DNA from: Saprospiraceae bacterium
Lineage (GTDB): Bacteria > Bacteroidota > Bacteroidia > Chitinophagales > Saprospiraceae
DNA length: 64,000 nucleotides
Assembly (NCBI GenBank): GCA_020628645.1
Contig: JAHDES010000021.1
Coordinates: 32,392-96,391 of the forward strand
Direction of reading: 5' to 3'
Shown here: one piece after another, positions 27,987 through 36,393 of the stretch
Numbering within the stretch: the stretch's first letter is position 1
Layout of the letters: each line of letters opens with the position of its first letter
Notes under the pieces: model-generated
What the model saw: the letters and a program-made list of their open reading frames with translations, nothing else
The model's database searches: none
Told to the model about the DNA's origin: nothing
Position numbers and translations under genes: made by a program

Positions 27987-28565
27987 TTATGTTTTAGATT
28001 GATTTTCCCATTCCTCTCGTAAAATACTAAAAAGATGGAGGTGCACGCGCTTATTTCCTTCAATACTGTATAAAAAATTGCGGAGTACGCCTTCTTCTTG
28101 TACCCCTATTTTTTTTAAGGCGGCTATACTTCTTAAATTTTCAGCATGTACCCCAAATCCTATTCGTTCTAATTGCAAAGTTTCAAAAGCAAATTGAAAA
28201 AGAAGATACTTCGTTTGCGTATTCAATCCAGTTCCCCAAAATTCTCTGCCGTACCACGTATGTCCTAATTTGATGATTTTTAAAGCTGCATCATAACTAT
28301 AAAAGCGCGTGATGCCAGCAAATTGATGGGTCTTTTTATCAAAGATAACAAAGGGATATTCTGAATTTTCTTTTCTTTTTTGAATGGCTTCGGTAATGTA
28401 GTTGGTTAAAGCTGTTTTTCCTTGTCCTTTTTCTAAAAAGTACATCCAAATTTCTGCATTTTCCGAAAGGATAGACAAGGCATCAATATGTTCCAACTGC
28501 AACGGACTTAATCGAACTCGATCATTTTCTAAGGTATAATTTTTTGAGAAATCAAATGGAGGCAT
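27987..28565 (-). CDS. GNAT family N-acetyltransferase (RimJ/RimL type)
   Basis: A 192-residue acetyl-CoA-dependent acetyltransferase. LENDRVRLSPLQLEHIDALSIL starts the fold, HTWYGREFWGTGLNTQTKYLLFQFAF carries the acetyl-CoA binding region, and LERIGFGVHAENLRSIAALKKIGVQEEGVLRNF is the characteristic RimJ/RimL ending. The family acetylates protein N-termini or small amines. The acceptor here is unknown, and a link with the neighbouring transporter is only suggested by the 10-bp gap and shared strand. Confidence 0.9.
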   Translation of the reverse strand: MPPFDFSKNYTLENDRVRLSPLQLEHIDALSILSENAEIWMYFLEKGQGKTALTNYITEAIQKRKENSEYPFVIFDKKTHQFAGITRFYSYDAALKIIKLGHTWYGREFWGTGLNTQTKYLLFQFAFETLQLERIGFGVHAENLRSIAALKKIGVQEEGVLRNFLYSIEGNKRVHLHLFSILREEWENQSKT

Positions 28566-28694
28566 AATTATAAATTACTTTTTTATACTCTATAGAAAAA
28601 GTCTATTACGTTAATTCATTTTCAGTTTATCATCAATTTTTAATCGTCTAAATATTTGTTTTCAAGCTAATTGTCGCCTCTAGCCGGCTGGGCT

Positions 28695-28775
28695 TTTCTT
28701 TTTGACATTGCCTCAAAAAGAAACAAAAAACGCTAGAAAAGATAAACTCCTCCGTCAGACACTATCTTTTCGAGC
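28695..28775. repeat. Structured intergenic repeat, two hairpins
   Basis: A 10-bp perfect hairpin (TTTCTTTTTG/CAAAAAGAAA, 28695-28704 and 28714-28723) is followed by ACAAAAAACGC and a 13-bp arm pair with one mismatch (28732-28744 with 28763-28775). The order matches the element at 26127-26282, suggesting one degenerate family. Confidence 0.55.
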
Positions 28776-28851
28776 CTCCCGCCAGTATTTTAGGTTATAT
28801 TTATTCAAAAAACTACAATTCTATTCAAAATTCATTTTTGCCATACTCGAC

Positions 28852-30159
28852 TTAACAATCCCTTACTAAATCTAAAGTACAAGCTGCTGTCCAACTAAAA
28901 TTGCCACCGCCATAACCCGTTTCTAAACGAGCTGCTACGTCTTTTTGAGATTCAAAATATTCATAAAAACCCAATTTAGAAACGAGTTCTATCAAATCAG
29001 CTTTTACAATGGCTGCTGTATCTTCAAAACCATAGGCTTTTAAACCATGATGAATCATCCAATTCATCTGTGGCCAGATCGGGCCTCTCCAATAGCGTTT
29101 GGAATCAAAGAGCGGACTATCCACATCAAAGCTTGGACAAATGTAGTAGCCTCGCTGATGTAAACTTTGTAAATAGTTATTTAATTTTAGGGCTTGCAAT
29201 GAAGTAGGAATCTCTGCATAGAGCGCAGATAAGCCACCTATTTCTTTATGAGAAACAGCATGATTGGCACGAAGATCGTAAACCGTAAAGGTTTCCAATT
29301 CTTCATTCCATAATTTCTCTGCAAATTTAGGTTTGGCTTGTTGTTGCCATTCTTCGATTTCAGCAGTATCAAAACCAAATCGTTTTCCTAGTTGTATCAA
29401 GGAATCATTCGATTTGATTAATACCGCATTCATTAGGGTATCTTGGATGAGAAAAGGACTTTCTTCGAAGATGCCTCGTTCATCGTATTTGTATTTTTTA
29501 CCCAATTGCAATAAATAGACATAGCGATCATATTGGTAAGAGGTCGGCCGTTCATCTGCGTGGGCGATACTCGTATCTCTACGTTGATAGTTTGGTAAAT
29601 CTTCTTTATTAAAAACGGTACGATCCATCGATTCATCCCAAAGGGGGGAATTATCCCGTCCAGATTCCCAAGGATGAAAAATAAAGGTTAAACCCTCTCT
29701 TTCAGGATCACGATATTGATAAAACCAACGATGTAATTTGACTATTTTAGGAAAAAGTTCTTTTGCAAAAGCGACTAATTTTTCGCTATCAGGAAATTGC
29801 TCCAACAATCGTTCTAAAACAAAACCATGAACAGCAGGTTGGGTAATGCCAGAGGTTTTGGGTTTATCAGGTGCACCTATATTTACATTGGCATCCCAAA
29901 AATCATAGTTTGGGAAATAGGTTTTTTCATTTTCACTATGAAAAACAATGTGGGGAATCATTCCATTTTCCCATTGAGCAGAAAATAAGGATTGTAATTC
30001 CCGAATGGCGAAATCGAGATCAAAATGCCCCTGCCCTAGCGCAGTAAAGCCAGAATCCCAATTCCATTGAAATGGATATAAACGACTGGTCGGAATAGTA
30101 AAACCATCTTTCCAGTTTTTTATCAAAATTTGTTGAGCGGGTTGTACGAGTTGTTCCAA
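28852..30159 (-). CDS. GH63-type glycosidase, probable glucosyl/mannosylglycerate hydrolase
   Basis: A 435-residue (alpha/alpha)6-barrel glycosidase of the MGH1-like/GH63 group. Diagnostic stretches: YPFQWNWDSGF (residues 28-38), QWENGMIPHIVFH, TSGITQPAVHGFVLE, FHPWESGRDNSPLWDESM (D169 as candidate general acid), RGPIWPQMNWMIHHGL and ETGYGGGNFSWTAA (E413 as candidate base). These match bacterial mannosylglycerate and glucosylglycerate hydrolases, which are of similar size (around 440 residues). There is no signal peptide, so it acts in the cytoplasm on an imported glycoside. Nearby glycerate kinase and sodium symporter genes support a sugar-glycerate substrate. Trehalose or another alpha-glucoside remains an alternative. 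Confidence 0.8.
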   Translation of the reverse strand: MEQLVQPAQQILIKNWKDGFTIPTSRLYPFQWNWDSGFTALGQGHFDLDFAIRELQSLFSAQWENGMIPHIVFHSENEKTYFPNYDFWDANVNIGAPDKPKTSGITQPAVHGFVLERLLEQFPDSEKLVAFAKELFPKIVKLHRWFYQYRDPEREGLTFIFHPWESGRDNSPLWDESMDRTVFNKEDLPNYQRRDTSIAHADERPTSYQYDRYVYLLQLGKKYKYDERGIFEESPFLIQDTLMNAVLIKSNDSLIQLGKRFGFDTAEIEEWQQQAKPKFAEKLWNEELETFTVYDLRANHAVSHKEIGGLSALYAEIPTSLQALKLNNYLQSLHQRGYYICPSFDVDSPLFDSKRYWRGPIWPQMNWMIHHGLKAYGFEDTAAIVKADLIELVSKLGFYEYFESQKDVAARLETGYGGGNFSWTAACTLDLVRDC

Positions 30160-30309
30160 GACAATATGCTTTAAAAATTAAGGGAATTGGAAAGTAGAAT
30201 TTTAGTCGTCTTTCCAACTCCCTAAACTAGTTGTTTTTATAAAATTTATAAAAGCTAATTTAGATAAAAAACATTGGTGGACGAAATTCGACCACCAATA
30301 TACCTAATA

Positions 30310-30445
30310 AGTAGTTTTAGGGGATTAATCGGGCAGAAAAAATCCTTTAAGATTTCCCAAAAAGGTCTAAAAACCTCCATACTGTCGGTATTTTTGCCCA
30401 TTTCAGAAAATCATTTTTTTGCCCAATTAATTAATACCCCTTACT
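30310..30445. mobile_element. MITE-like repeat, copy 2 (136 bp)
   Basis: Same sequence and orientation as 17372-17508, one A shorter. It sits 15 bp after the 3' end of the TonB receptor gene. The imperfect inverted ends are the same. Left and right flanks show no clear target duplication. Confidence 0.75.
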
Positions 30446-30460
30446 ATAGTATGAAACGTC

Positions 30461-33151
30461 TTAGAAGTTTAAGGTACCTGTTACGAAAATCCTTCTTGGA
30501 AGAATTGGACGACCAAAGAAAAATTCGTTTTCCCCTTGTACAATAGCTCTTGGATTTCCTTCTGTAATTCCTTGCGAATCGGTTAGGTTAAATACAGAGA
30601 AACCTAAACGGAATGATTCTGTTCCAGCAGTTCCCAAACCAAAGGTATAACCCGCACCAAGACGCATTAAATTGATTGGATCTAATTCAATATCGTTGTT
30701 ATCATTAGTGAATTTAGCACCTGTATGGTTTAAGGTAAAGAAAGCATCAAAAGCATCATTGTCATAGTATAAACCAAGGAAACCCAACATATTTGGCTGA
30801 CGACCTAATTCATTTCCTTCATTTACTGTTTCTATTTCCCCTGTAATTAAATCTTCTCTGGTATTCGTCGTGATTTCATGATCTTGGAAGGTGAATGTAC
30901 CTCTTAAATTTAGATCATTGGCTAATTGGTAATCAAAGGTTAATTCCAAACCAAGAGTAGCTGTATTTTGCTCATTTCGTTTTACAGGTTCTAAACGACC
31001 ATTGACAAAAGAGTTCTGAATAGAAATACGATCAGAAAGTCCTACATAATAAATCGCAGCCGAACCACTTAATTTTTCTGTTCCTAATTTAACACCTACT
31101 TCCCCTTGTAAAATGGTTTCAGGATTATAATCCGTACCTGTAAATCCAGTTGCAATTGGCGCAAATCCACGGAATTGAGGGAAGAAATATCCTCTAGAAA
31201 AGTTCGCATATAAATTCATCGCATCACTCATCTCATACAAACCTGCTAAAGAAACGGCCCAACTAGAAGCATCAATACCCGCACGGACGAAACTACCATC
31301 TGCAAAACGAACATTTGCCAATCCTGCTGATAAATTTGGATCATCATAAACCGTAGATTCTACGATATTACCATTGCTAAATTGTCCTTTTGTATTTTCA
31401 AAACGGAACCCTACATCAAAACGCCATCTGTCTGCCACGATCTCATCGGTGATATAAAAGGCAGTTCGATTTTGTTGTAAAAAGCGATTACTCGTTTGAC
31501 CAATACGATTAGAAATCCCCCCTTGCGAATGAATCACTTCTTGACCAGTAGAATCCGTATAAGTAATATCTACTAATTTGGGATTGTTGTTCCATTCAGA
31601 AACGACACGGTATTGGAAATTCACATCATCTGCTTCTGAACGTCCCATAAAAGTACCAATCGTGATATTATGGCTAACAGCTCCAGCAATATTTTTAGTA
31701 ATCGAAGCCTCTCCAGCATAATCTGTCATCGGACGGATACGATCCACATGTAAGTTTTCCACCACTAAATCAGAACCACTGATTGCATCTGATAAACCGT
31801 GATAATTCGCAGCGAATCCTTGATTTCCTGGCGCTGCAACGTCCATATATCGATCTAAAGTAATTGGGTTACCGCCATTTGCACCATTCCCCCCTACATA
31901 AAGGGCAAAACTATGGTGATAATTTGCCATTCTTGCTTTAGCGCGGAATTTTAAATCATCTGCTAAATTGTATTCAAAATCTCCCAAAGCATAGCCTCCT
32001 TTCGTGTAAACACCATCTTGATAAGGACTATCATAAACTCCTCCTGCCGTTAAGAAAGACGTATTGTTTAATTCTCCTGTCATCAATTGAGATACAGGTT
32101 CGCCATCATTACCCGCTAAACGCTCTCTTGAGCCACCTTCTAGTGGCAATGGCATTAAAAATTGAGCACGATCATTGATAAATTGACCATGAACGGTAAA
32201 TGAACCTTTATCGAAATCACGTTTGATATTGGCTCTTAATTGTCCACCACGCGTTGGTACACCTGTGTTATAAGGCCCTTCATCATAACGCATAAAACCT
32301 GTAATTGCATAGTAGGTATTCGATTCTTCGCCCCCTAATTTTCCACCACTATAAAAATCGGTTTTAATTCTTCCTTGATCCGCTACTTCTACATTAACGA
32401 TATTCCCAGGGTTCGTATCTCCTGTTTTACTAATATAGTTGATAATACCAGCCGCAGAACCTGCTCCATATAAAATAGAAGCACCACCTCGAACAAATTC
32501 TACTCCTTTAAATCCAATATCAGGACGTGCGTAGACATCATGTGCAGAAGAGTTCAAACCAAAGGTCGTCATCAAAGGCAATCCATCATATTGAAGTGGA
32601 TTGAAGGTATACTGCCCTCCAGAAGGAAGACCACGCACAAAAAGGTTGGTTGCGGTCTCACCACCACCACCTTCAGCGGTGATACCCGGAATACTTCTCA
32701 AGATATCCGCTTGACTATTCGCATTTAACTTGGTAATGTCTTTTTGACGAAGCGAGCTAATGGATAAAGGCGCTTGTTTTTGTGATCTAAAGGTACTAGA
32801 TGCCGTAATTACGACTTCATCTAAACCCACACCAGAACCCAGTGAGAAATCTTGAGTAACAGTTTGATTACCACTAACACTAACCGTAGCGACTTGTCCC
32901 GTATAGCCTAGGTAAGAAACTTGTACGGTGTAAGTACCATCTTCAACGGTCAATGAATACATACCATCAAAATCGGTAATCGTTCCATTGTTTAACTCTT
33001 TTACAAAAACATTTACACCAATTAAAGGCGAGCCATCTTTGGCATCGGTCACCGTTCCAGAAATTGTACTCTGAGCGGTAAGAATAGTAGACGTTAATAC
33101 TAAGCCTACTACCAATAGGAATTGTATTCCTTTGTGTAGTAAATTTTTCAT
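30461..33151 (-). CDS. TonB-dependent outer-membrane receptor with carboxypeptidase-like N-terminal domain
   Basis: An 896-residue receptor for energy-driven uptake across the outer membrane. After the signal peptide (ending ILTAQS) comes a CarboxypepD_reg-like domain (ISGTVTDAKDGSPLIGVNVFVKELNNGTITDFDG), a linker with DEVVITAS that may serve as TonB box, the plug (LNANSQADILRSIPGI...FVRGL, VEFVRGGASILYGAGSAAGIINYISK) and a barrel ending in RRIFVTGTLNF with terminal Phe. No SusD-like partner is present, so it is not a SusCD glycan system. The frame is open to 33247, but the ATG at 33151 gives the proper signal peptide. An AraC regulator is divergent; a glycosidase follows downstream beyond a MITE-like repeat. 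Confidence 0.93.
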   Translation of the reverse strand: MKNLLHKGIQFLLVVGLVLTSTILTAQSTISGTVTDAKDGSPLIGVNVFVKELNNGTITDFDGMYSLTVEDGTYTVQVSYLGYTGQVATVSVSGNQTVTQDFSLGSGVGLDEVVITASSTFRSQKQAPLSISSLRQKDITKLNANSQADILRSIPGITAEGGGGETATNLFVRGLPSGGQYTFNPLQYDGLPLMTTFGLNSSAHDVYARPDIGFKGVEFVRGGASILYGAGSAAGIINYISKTGDTNPGNIVNVEVADQGRIKTDFYSGGKLGGEESNTYYAITGFMRYDEGPYNTGVPTRGGQLRANIKRDFDKGSFTVHGQFINDRAQFLMPLPLEGGSRERLAGNDGEPVSQLMTGELNNTSFLTAGGVYDSPYQDGVYTKGGYALGDFEYNLADDLKFRAKARMANYHHSFALYVGGNGANGGNPITLDRYMDVAAPGNQGFAANYHGLSDAISGSDLVVENLHVDRIRPMTDYAGEASITKNIAGAVSHNITIGTFMGRSEADDVNFQYRVVSEWNNNPKLVDITYTDSTGQEVIHSQGGISNRIGQTSNRFLQQNRTAFYITDEIVADRWRFDVGFRFENTKGQFSNGNIVESTVYDDPNLSAGLANVRFADGSFVRAGIDASSWAVSLAGLYEMSDAMNLYANFSRGYFFPQFRGFAPIATGFTGTDYNPETILQGEVGVKLGTEKLSGSAAIYYVGLSDRISIQNSFVNGRLEPVKRNEQNTATLGLELTFDYQLANDLNLRGTFTFQDHEITTNTREDLITGEIETVNEGNELGRQPNMLGFLGLYYDNDAFDAFFTLNHTGAKFTNDNNDIELDPINLMRLGAGYTFGLGTAGTESFRLGFSVFNLTDSQGITEGNPRAIVQGENEFFFGRPILPRRIFVTGTLNF

Positions 33152-33378
33152 TATTAAGTTTTGTTTTGTAATATAATTCGATTTTTTATTTTGAACATAC
33201 ACGAAATTATTATCAAAAATAAGGCAGCATGAATATTCAGAATACATAGAATACTATCATTCAATAACACTATTCTATAATTATTTAGCTATATTTAGGT
33301 TCTTACAATCATTATAGTGTGCCTTTTTTTCAAAGAAGCTAAAAAAACAAAACATTATACCACAGAAAAAACAAGCGT

Positions 33379-34236
33379 ATGCGTCCAGAATATGAAATTA
33401 TCGCAGAACCAGCCGAACGCTCTTTTACCGCAAAAATCGTCGCTCGAAAAAATCGTCCTTTATTGAGTCAAGCTTGGCATTTTCATCCTGAAATAGAGAT
33501 TTGTTATACCTTAAAAAGTAGTGGACGACGTTTTGTGGGGAATCAAATTTCGGATTATCATGAGAATGATTTGGTGATGCTAGGTTCTCATCTTCCGCAT
33601 GGTTTTACGACTGATATGAACTGTAGTCAGGTCGTGATACAAATGACAGCTGATTTTTTAGGCGAATCCTTTTTACAGAAACCAGAATTGCATGCAATAA
33701 AGAATTTATTTAGTCTCTCCAAACGGGGATTAACATTTGAGTTTCAAACGAAGCAACAAGCGAAAAAGATCATCCAAAAAATACTAAGACATAAAGGATT
33801 ATCGCAGTTACTATATTTATTAGAATTACTACAATTATTAGCAGAAGCGAAAGATGTTCGGAAAATCTGTACAGAAGAATATGCCTTGGGCTTAAATGTG
33901 GCGCAATTGGGTCGTATTAAAATTGTCTACGATCACATTATGGAAAATTTTCAAAAAGATGCAAGTGTAAAAGAGATTGCAGATAAGCTCAATATCTCTG
34001 AGCCTGCCTTTTATAAATTTATCAAAAAGCAAACGAAGAAAACTTACATTCAGATCATTAATGAATTTCGGATTAATCATGCAAGTAAATTATTAATGAA
34101 TACCGATAAACCCATCACGCAAGTTTGCTTTGAAAGTGGTTATAATAATGTGTCTTATTTTAATCGAAAATTTAAGACTATTATGCTACAAACACCTCAA
34201 GAATTTAAGAGTAATTATAGTTTACAGCAGTCGTAA
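33379..34236 (+). CDS. AraC family transcriptional regulator
   Basis: A 285-residue regulator. The N-terminal cupin-type ligand domain (SQAWHFHPEIEICYTLKSSGRRFVG, NDLVMLGSHLPHGFTT) binds an effector, usually a sugar or sugar acid. The C-terminal pair of helix-turn-helix motifs (about residues 187-283: VKEIADKLNISEPAFYKFIKK and ITQVCFESGYNNVSYFNRKFK) binds DNA. It is divergent from the TonB receptor across 227 bp, the usual arrangement for a regulator controlling its neighbours. It most likely governs the receptor and the downstream glycosidase/transporter genes. Confidence 0.92.
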   Translation: MRPEYEIIAEPAERSFTAKIVARKNRPLLSQAWHFHPEIEICYTLKSSGRRFVGNQISDYHENDLVMLGSHLPHGFTTDMNCSQVVIQMTADFLGESFLQKPELHAIKNLFSLSKRGLTFEFQTKQQAKKIIQKILRHKGLSQLLYLLELLQLLAEAKDVRKICTEEYALGLNVAQLGRIKIVYDHIMENFQKDASVKEIADKLNISEPAFYKFIKKQTKKTYIQIINEFRINHASKLLMNTDKPITQVCFESGYNNVSYFNRKFKTIMLQTPQEFKSNYSLQQS

Positions 34237-34452
34237 TTTTTCTAGCTAAAAAATGAACGGATTTCTCAAAAATGAGTATCTAATAAAAGCTAATTCCCTG
34301 TTTAGTCAATAAATTGTGTTAAGATAGTTCTATATAAAGTATTCGTGGCAATTTGTAGAAATAAATAAACGTTAGCAAAGAAGAATTTACTATTAATAAG
34401 ATTAGACTTTCAAAATTAGTTTACCTTTAATAGATCAACAAAAATACCATTC

Positions 34453-35409
34453 ATGCGTAATTTCCGCCATCTCGTTTTTCTGTTTGCTTTTTTCACCCTA
34501 TCTCTTTTGCAGGCACAACAAGATTCGATCGCTCCTATTGTACGACCAGCTAGTATTGCAGAGAGTGATTTTGAAGCAATAAAAACTATTGAAGATACAC
34601 TTGGAGTTTTAGGTTTTTTGGTTGTGAATGACTCGATGCCTGATTATCGTTTTGCAGCTTGTCAAAAATTAATTCCGAAACTAGTAGAAGCACTTAAATA
34701 TCCCAATTCATTTGATTATAAATTTGATCGTTTGAATTCAATTTCTATCCAATATCCACCAGATAGTACCTTTCGGATTTTCACTTGGCAATTGTATGTA
34801 GATGTGGATGAGTACCATTATTATGGCGCCATACAAATGAATTCGCCAGATTTGAAATTATTTCCTTTAATTGATCGCTCAGAAAAAGTTGAATTTGTAG
34901 AAACTGATATTTTATCTCCTCAAAAATGGTATGGTGCTGTATATTATAATTTGATGCCGTTTAAAACACCTTCTGGTACAAAATATCTTTTGTTTGGTTA
35001 TGATGGTTTTCAGTTTTTTAATAAACGAAAAGTAATTGATGTCCTTCATTTTGTAGATAACAAACCTGTTTTTGGTGCGCCTGTTTTTGTACGCTCAGAA
35101 GAAAGTAAAAATCATCCTCCAACGAAAAATCGTGTGGTAAAAGAATATTATGCAGGCACTGTTTTTAGCATGAATTATGATGAAGTGCATGAAGTCATTC
35201 TATTCGATCATTTGGAGGCTCAAGTTACAAAAGATGGCATTCGATCCTATCCTGATGGCACTTATGAAGCCTACGAATTGAAAAAAGGACAATGGGTGCA
35301 TGTTGAGAAAATGTTCCATGAGATTTTAGAAGAAGCTCCCCGCGAAGAGCCTGTCTTTGATGCGACGATACAACGAAAGGAACGAAAAAATATATTTGGG
35401 CAGGAGTAA
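34453..35409 (+). CDS. Secreted protein of unknown function
   Basis: A 318-residue exported protein with a clear signal peptide (MRNFRHLVFLFAFFTLSLLQAQ). The mature part is mixed alpha/beta with WQLYVDVDEYHYYGAIQMNS, KWYGAVYYNLMPF, YLLFGYDGFQFFNKRKVIDVL and FVRSEESK; these resemble secreted Bacteroidota proteins that lack a named family. No lipobox, cysteine pairs or catalytic motif were found. The gene stands alone between the AraC regulator and an esterase-like gene. Confidence 0.75.
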   Translation: MRNFRHLVFLFAFFTLSLLQAQQDSIAPIVRPASIAESDFEAIKTIEDTLGVLGFLVVNDSMPDYRFAACQKLIPKLVEALKYPNSFDYKFDRLNSISIQYPPDSTFRIFTWQLYVDVDEYHYYGAIQMNSPDLKLFPLIDRSEKVEFVETDILSPQKWYGAVYYNLMPFKTPSGTKYLLFGYDGFQFFNKRKVIDVLHFVDNKPVFGAPVFVRSEESKNHPPTKNRVVKEYYAGTVFSMNYDEVHEVILFDHLEAQVTKDGIRSYPDGTYEAYELKKGQWVHVEKMFHEILEEAPREEPVFDATIQRKERKNIFGQE

Positions 35410-35423
35410 GTGGGCTGCGCGCA

Positions 35424-35515
35424 AGGGGGTTTGTGGATTTGTTTTTTGCTGGCGCGCAGGGCTGGGCTTTTGTTGATTTGTGGATTTGTTGATTTGTTTT
35501 TTCAAGCGCGAAGCA
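35424..35515 (+). repeat. Degenerate GATTTGTT/GTTTGTGG simple repeat with GCGCGC motifs
   Basis: Two related blocks carry GTGGATTTGTTTTTT and three units of GATTTGTK with an 8-nt period (starting 35475, 35483 and 35491), each next to a GCGCG-containing stretch. This lies between the unknown secreted protein and the esterase-like gene. No function is evident. Confidence 0.4.
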
Positions 35516-35575
35516 TAGCTTTTAATTGTTAAGTAGTTTTTTGAGATAGAATGGGTAGTTTTTGTATTTTTAAGC

Positions 35576-36226
35576 ATGATACAGGAACACTCCATCTCGG
35601 TACAGAAAACGGCGCATTATTATACCATTGGAACTCCATCTGAAAAGGTGAAATATTTTTGGTTGGTGACACATGGTTATGGTCAATTGGCGAGTCAGAT
35701 TATTCATAAATTTGAGGCGTTTGATCATGAAGAGCATCTAATCGTTGCACCAGAAGCTCTTTCTCGTTTTTATTGGAAACGACCACAAGTTGGAGCGACT
35801 TGGATGACAAAACATCATCGGCTAGATGAAATTGCTGATTATACTCGCTATCTCAAAGGGATTTATACTCATTTCATAGAACAACTTTCTCCAGAAGTAA
35901 AAATCATTTTCTTTGGTTTTTCACAGGGTTCTCAAACTCAGTTTCGCTGGATACTACGTGAGCAACCCCATTTTCATCATTTCGTCATTTGGGCAGGAAT
36001 GCCTCCTGATGACTTAGAATATCTCCCTTATCAAGCTTATTTATCAGATAAAAAGATTCATTATATTCTTGGTGATCAAGATGAATTTATGAATGAGCAT
36101 TCGAAAAAATGGCTGCATCAATTTGTAAAGGATCAAGGACTCGATTTTCGGTTTCAAGATTTTGAAGGTACACATCGAATTGATCGGAAAGTTTTGATGG
36201 AAGTGTTTGAGGCAAATCTAAAATAA
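35576..36226 (+). CDS. Alpha/beta hydrolase, carboxylesterase/phospholipase type
   Basis: A 216-residue alpha/beta hydrolase similar in layout to bacterial carboxylesterase/lysophospholipase enzymes. It shows FWLVTHGYGQLA (oxyanion region), the nucleophile elbow GFSQGS, GDQDEF for the acid residue and EGTHRID for the catalytic His. There is no signal peptide, so it is cytoplasmic. Likely action is on short ester bonds; the substrate is unknown. The ATG at 35576 follows a repeat-rich gap. A double-hairpin element lies 19 bp beyond its stop. Confidence 0.85.
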   Translation: MIQEHSISVQKTAHYYTIGTPSEKVKYFWLVTHGYGQLASQIIHKFEAFDHEEHLIVAPEALSRFYWKRPQVGATWMTKHHRLDEIADYTRYLKGIYTHFIEQLSPEVKIIFFGFSQGSQTQFRWILREQPHFHHFVIWAGMPPDDLEYLPYQAYLSDKKIHYILGDQDEFMNEHSKKWLHQFVKDQGLDFRFQDFEGTHRIDRKVLMEVFEANLK

Positions 36227-36244
36227 TAGATCATATAATGATTT

Positions 36245-36298
36245 GCGAGTTAGGAAACTCGCTAGATACATTTAGGAGAAGTTAGGAAACTTCTCCTA
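36245..36298 (+). repeat. Double-hairpin dispersed element, copy 1
   Basis: Hairpin 1 is GCGAGTT-agga-AACTCGC (36245-36262). Hairpin 2 is an 11-bp perfect stem with AGGA loop (arms 36273-36283 and 36288-36298). The same two-hairpin design recurs at 42762-42815 and 55477-55540. It lies between the convergent ends of the esterase-like gene and viaA. Confidence 0.8.
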
Positions 36299-36393
36299 TC
36301 AATCATTTTTAGACTGTTCGGATCGATATTACCTCCCGCAAAGTTAACGCCTTCGCCTCCCTCATAGCTTTTCACAAAGGCATCACCTTATGC

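Noticed and set aside
30274..30546. 90-codon open frame across the MITE-like repeat
   Set aside because: It runs through the repeat and then antisense into the TonB receptor gene; it is explained by those features.
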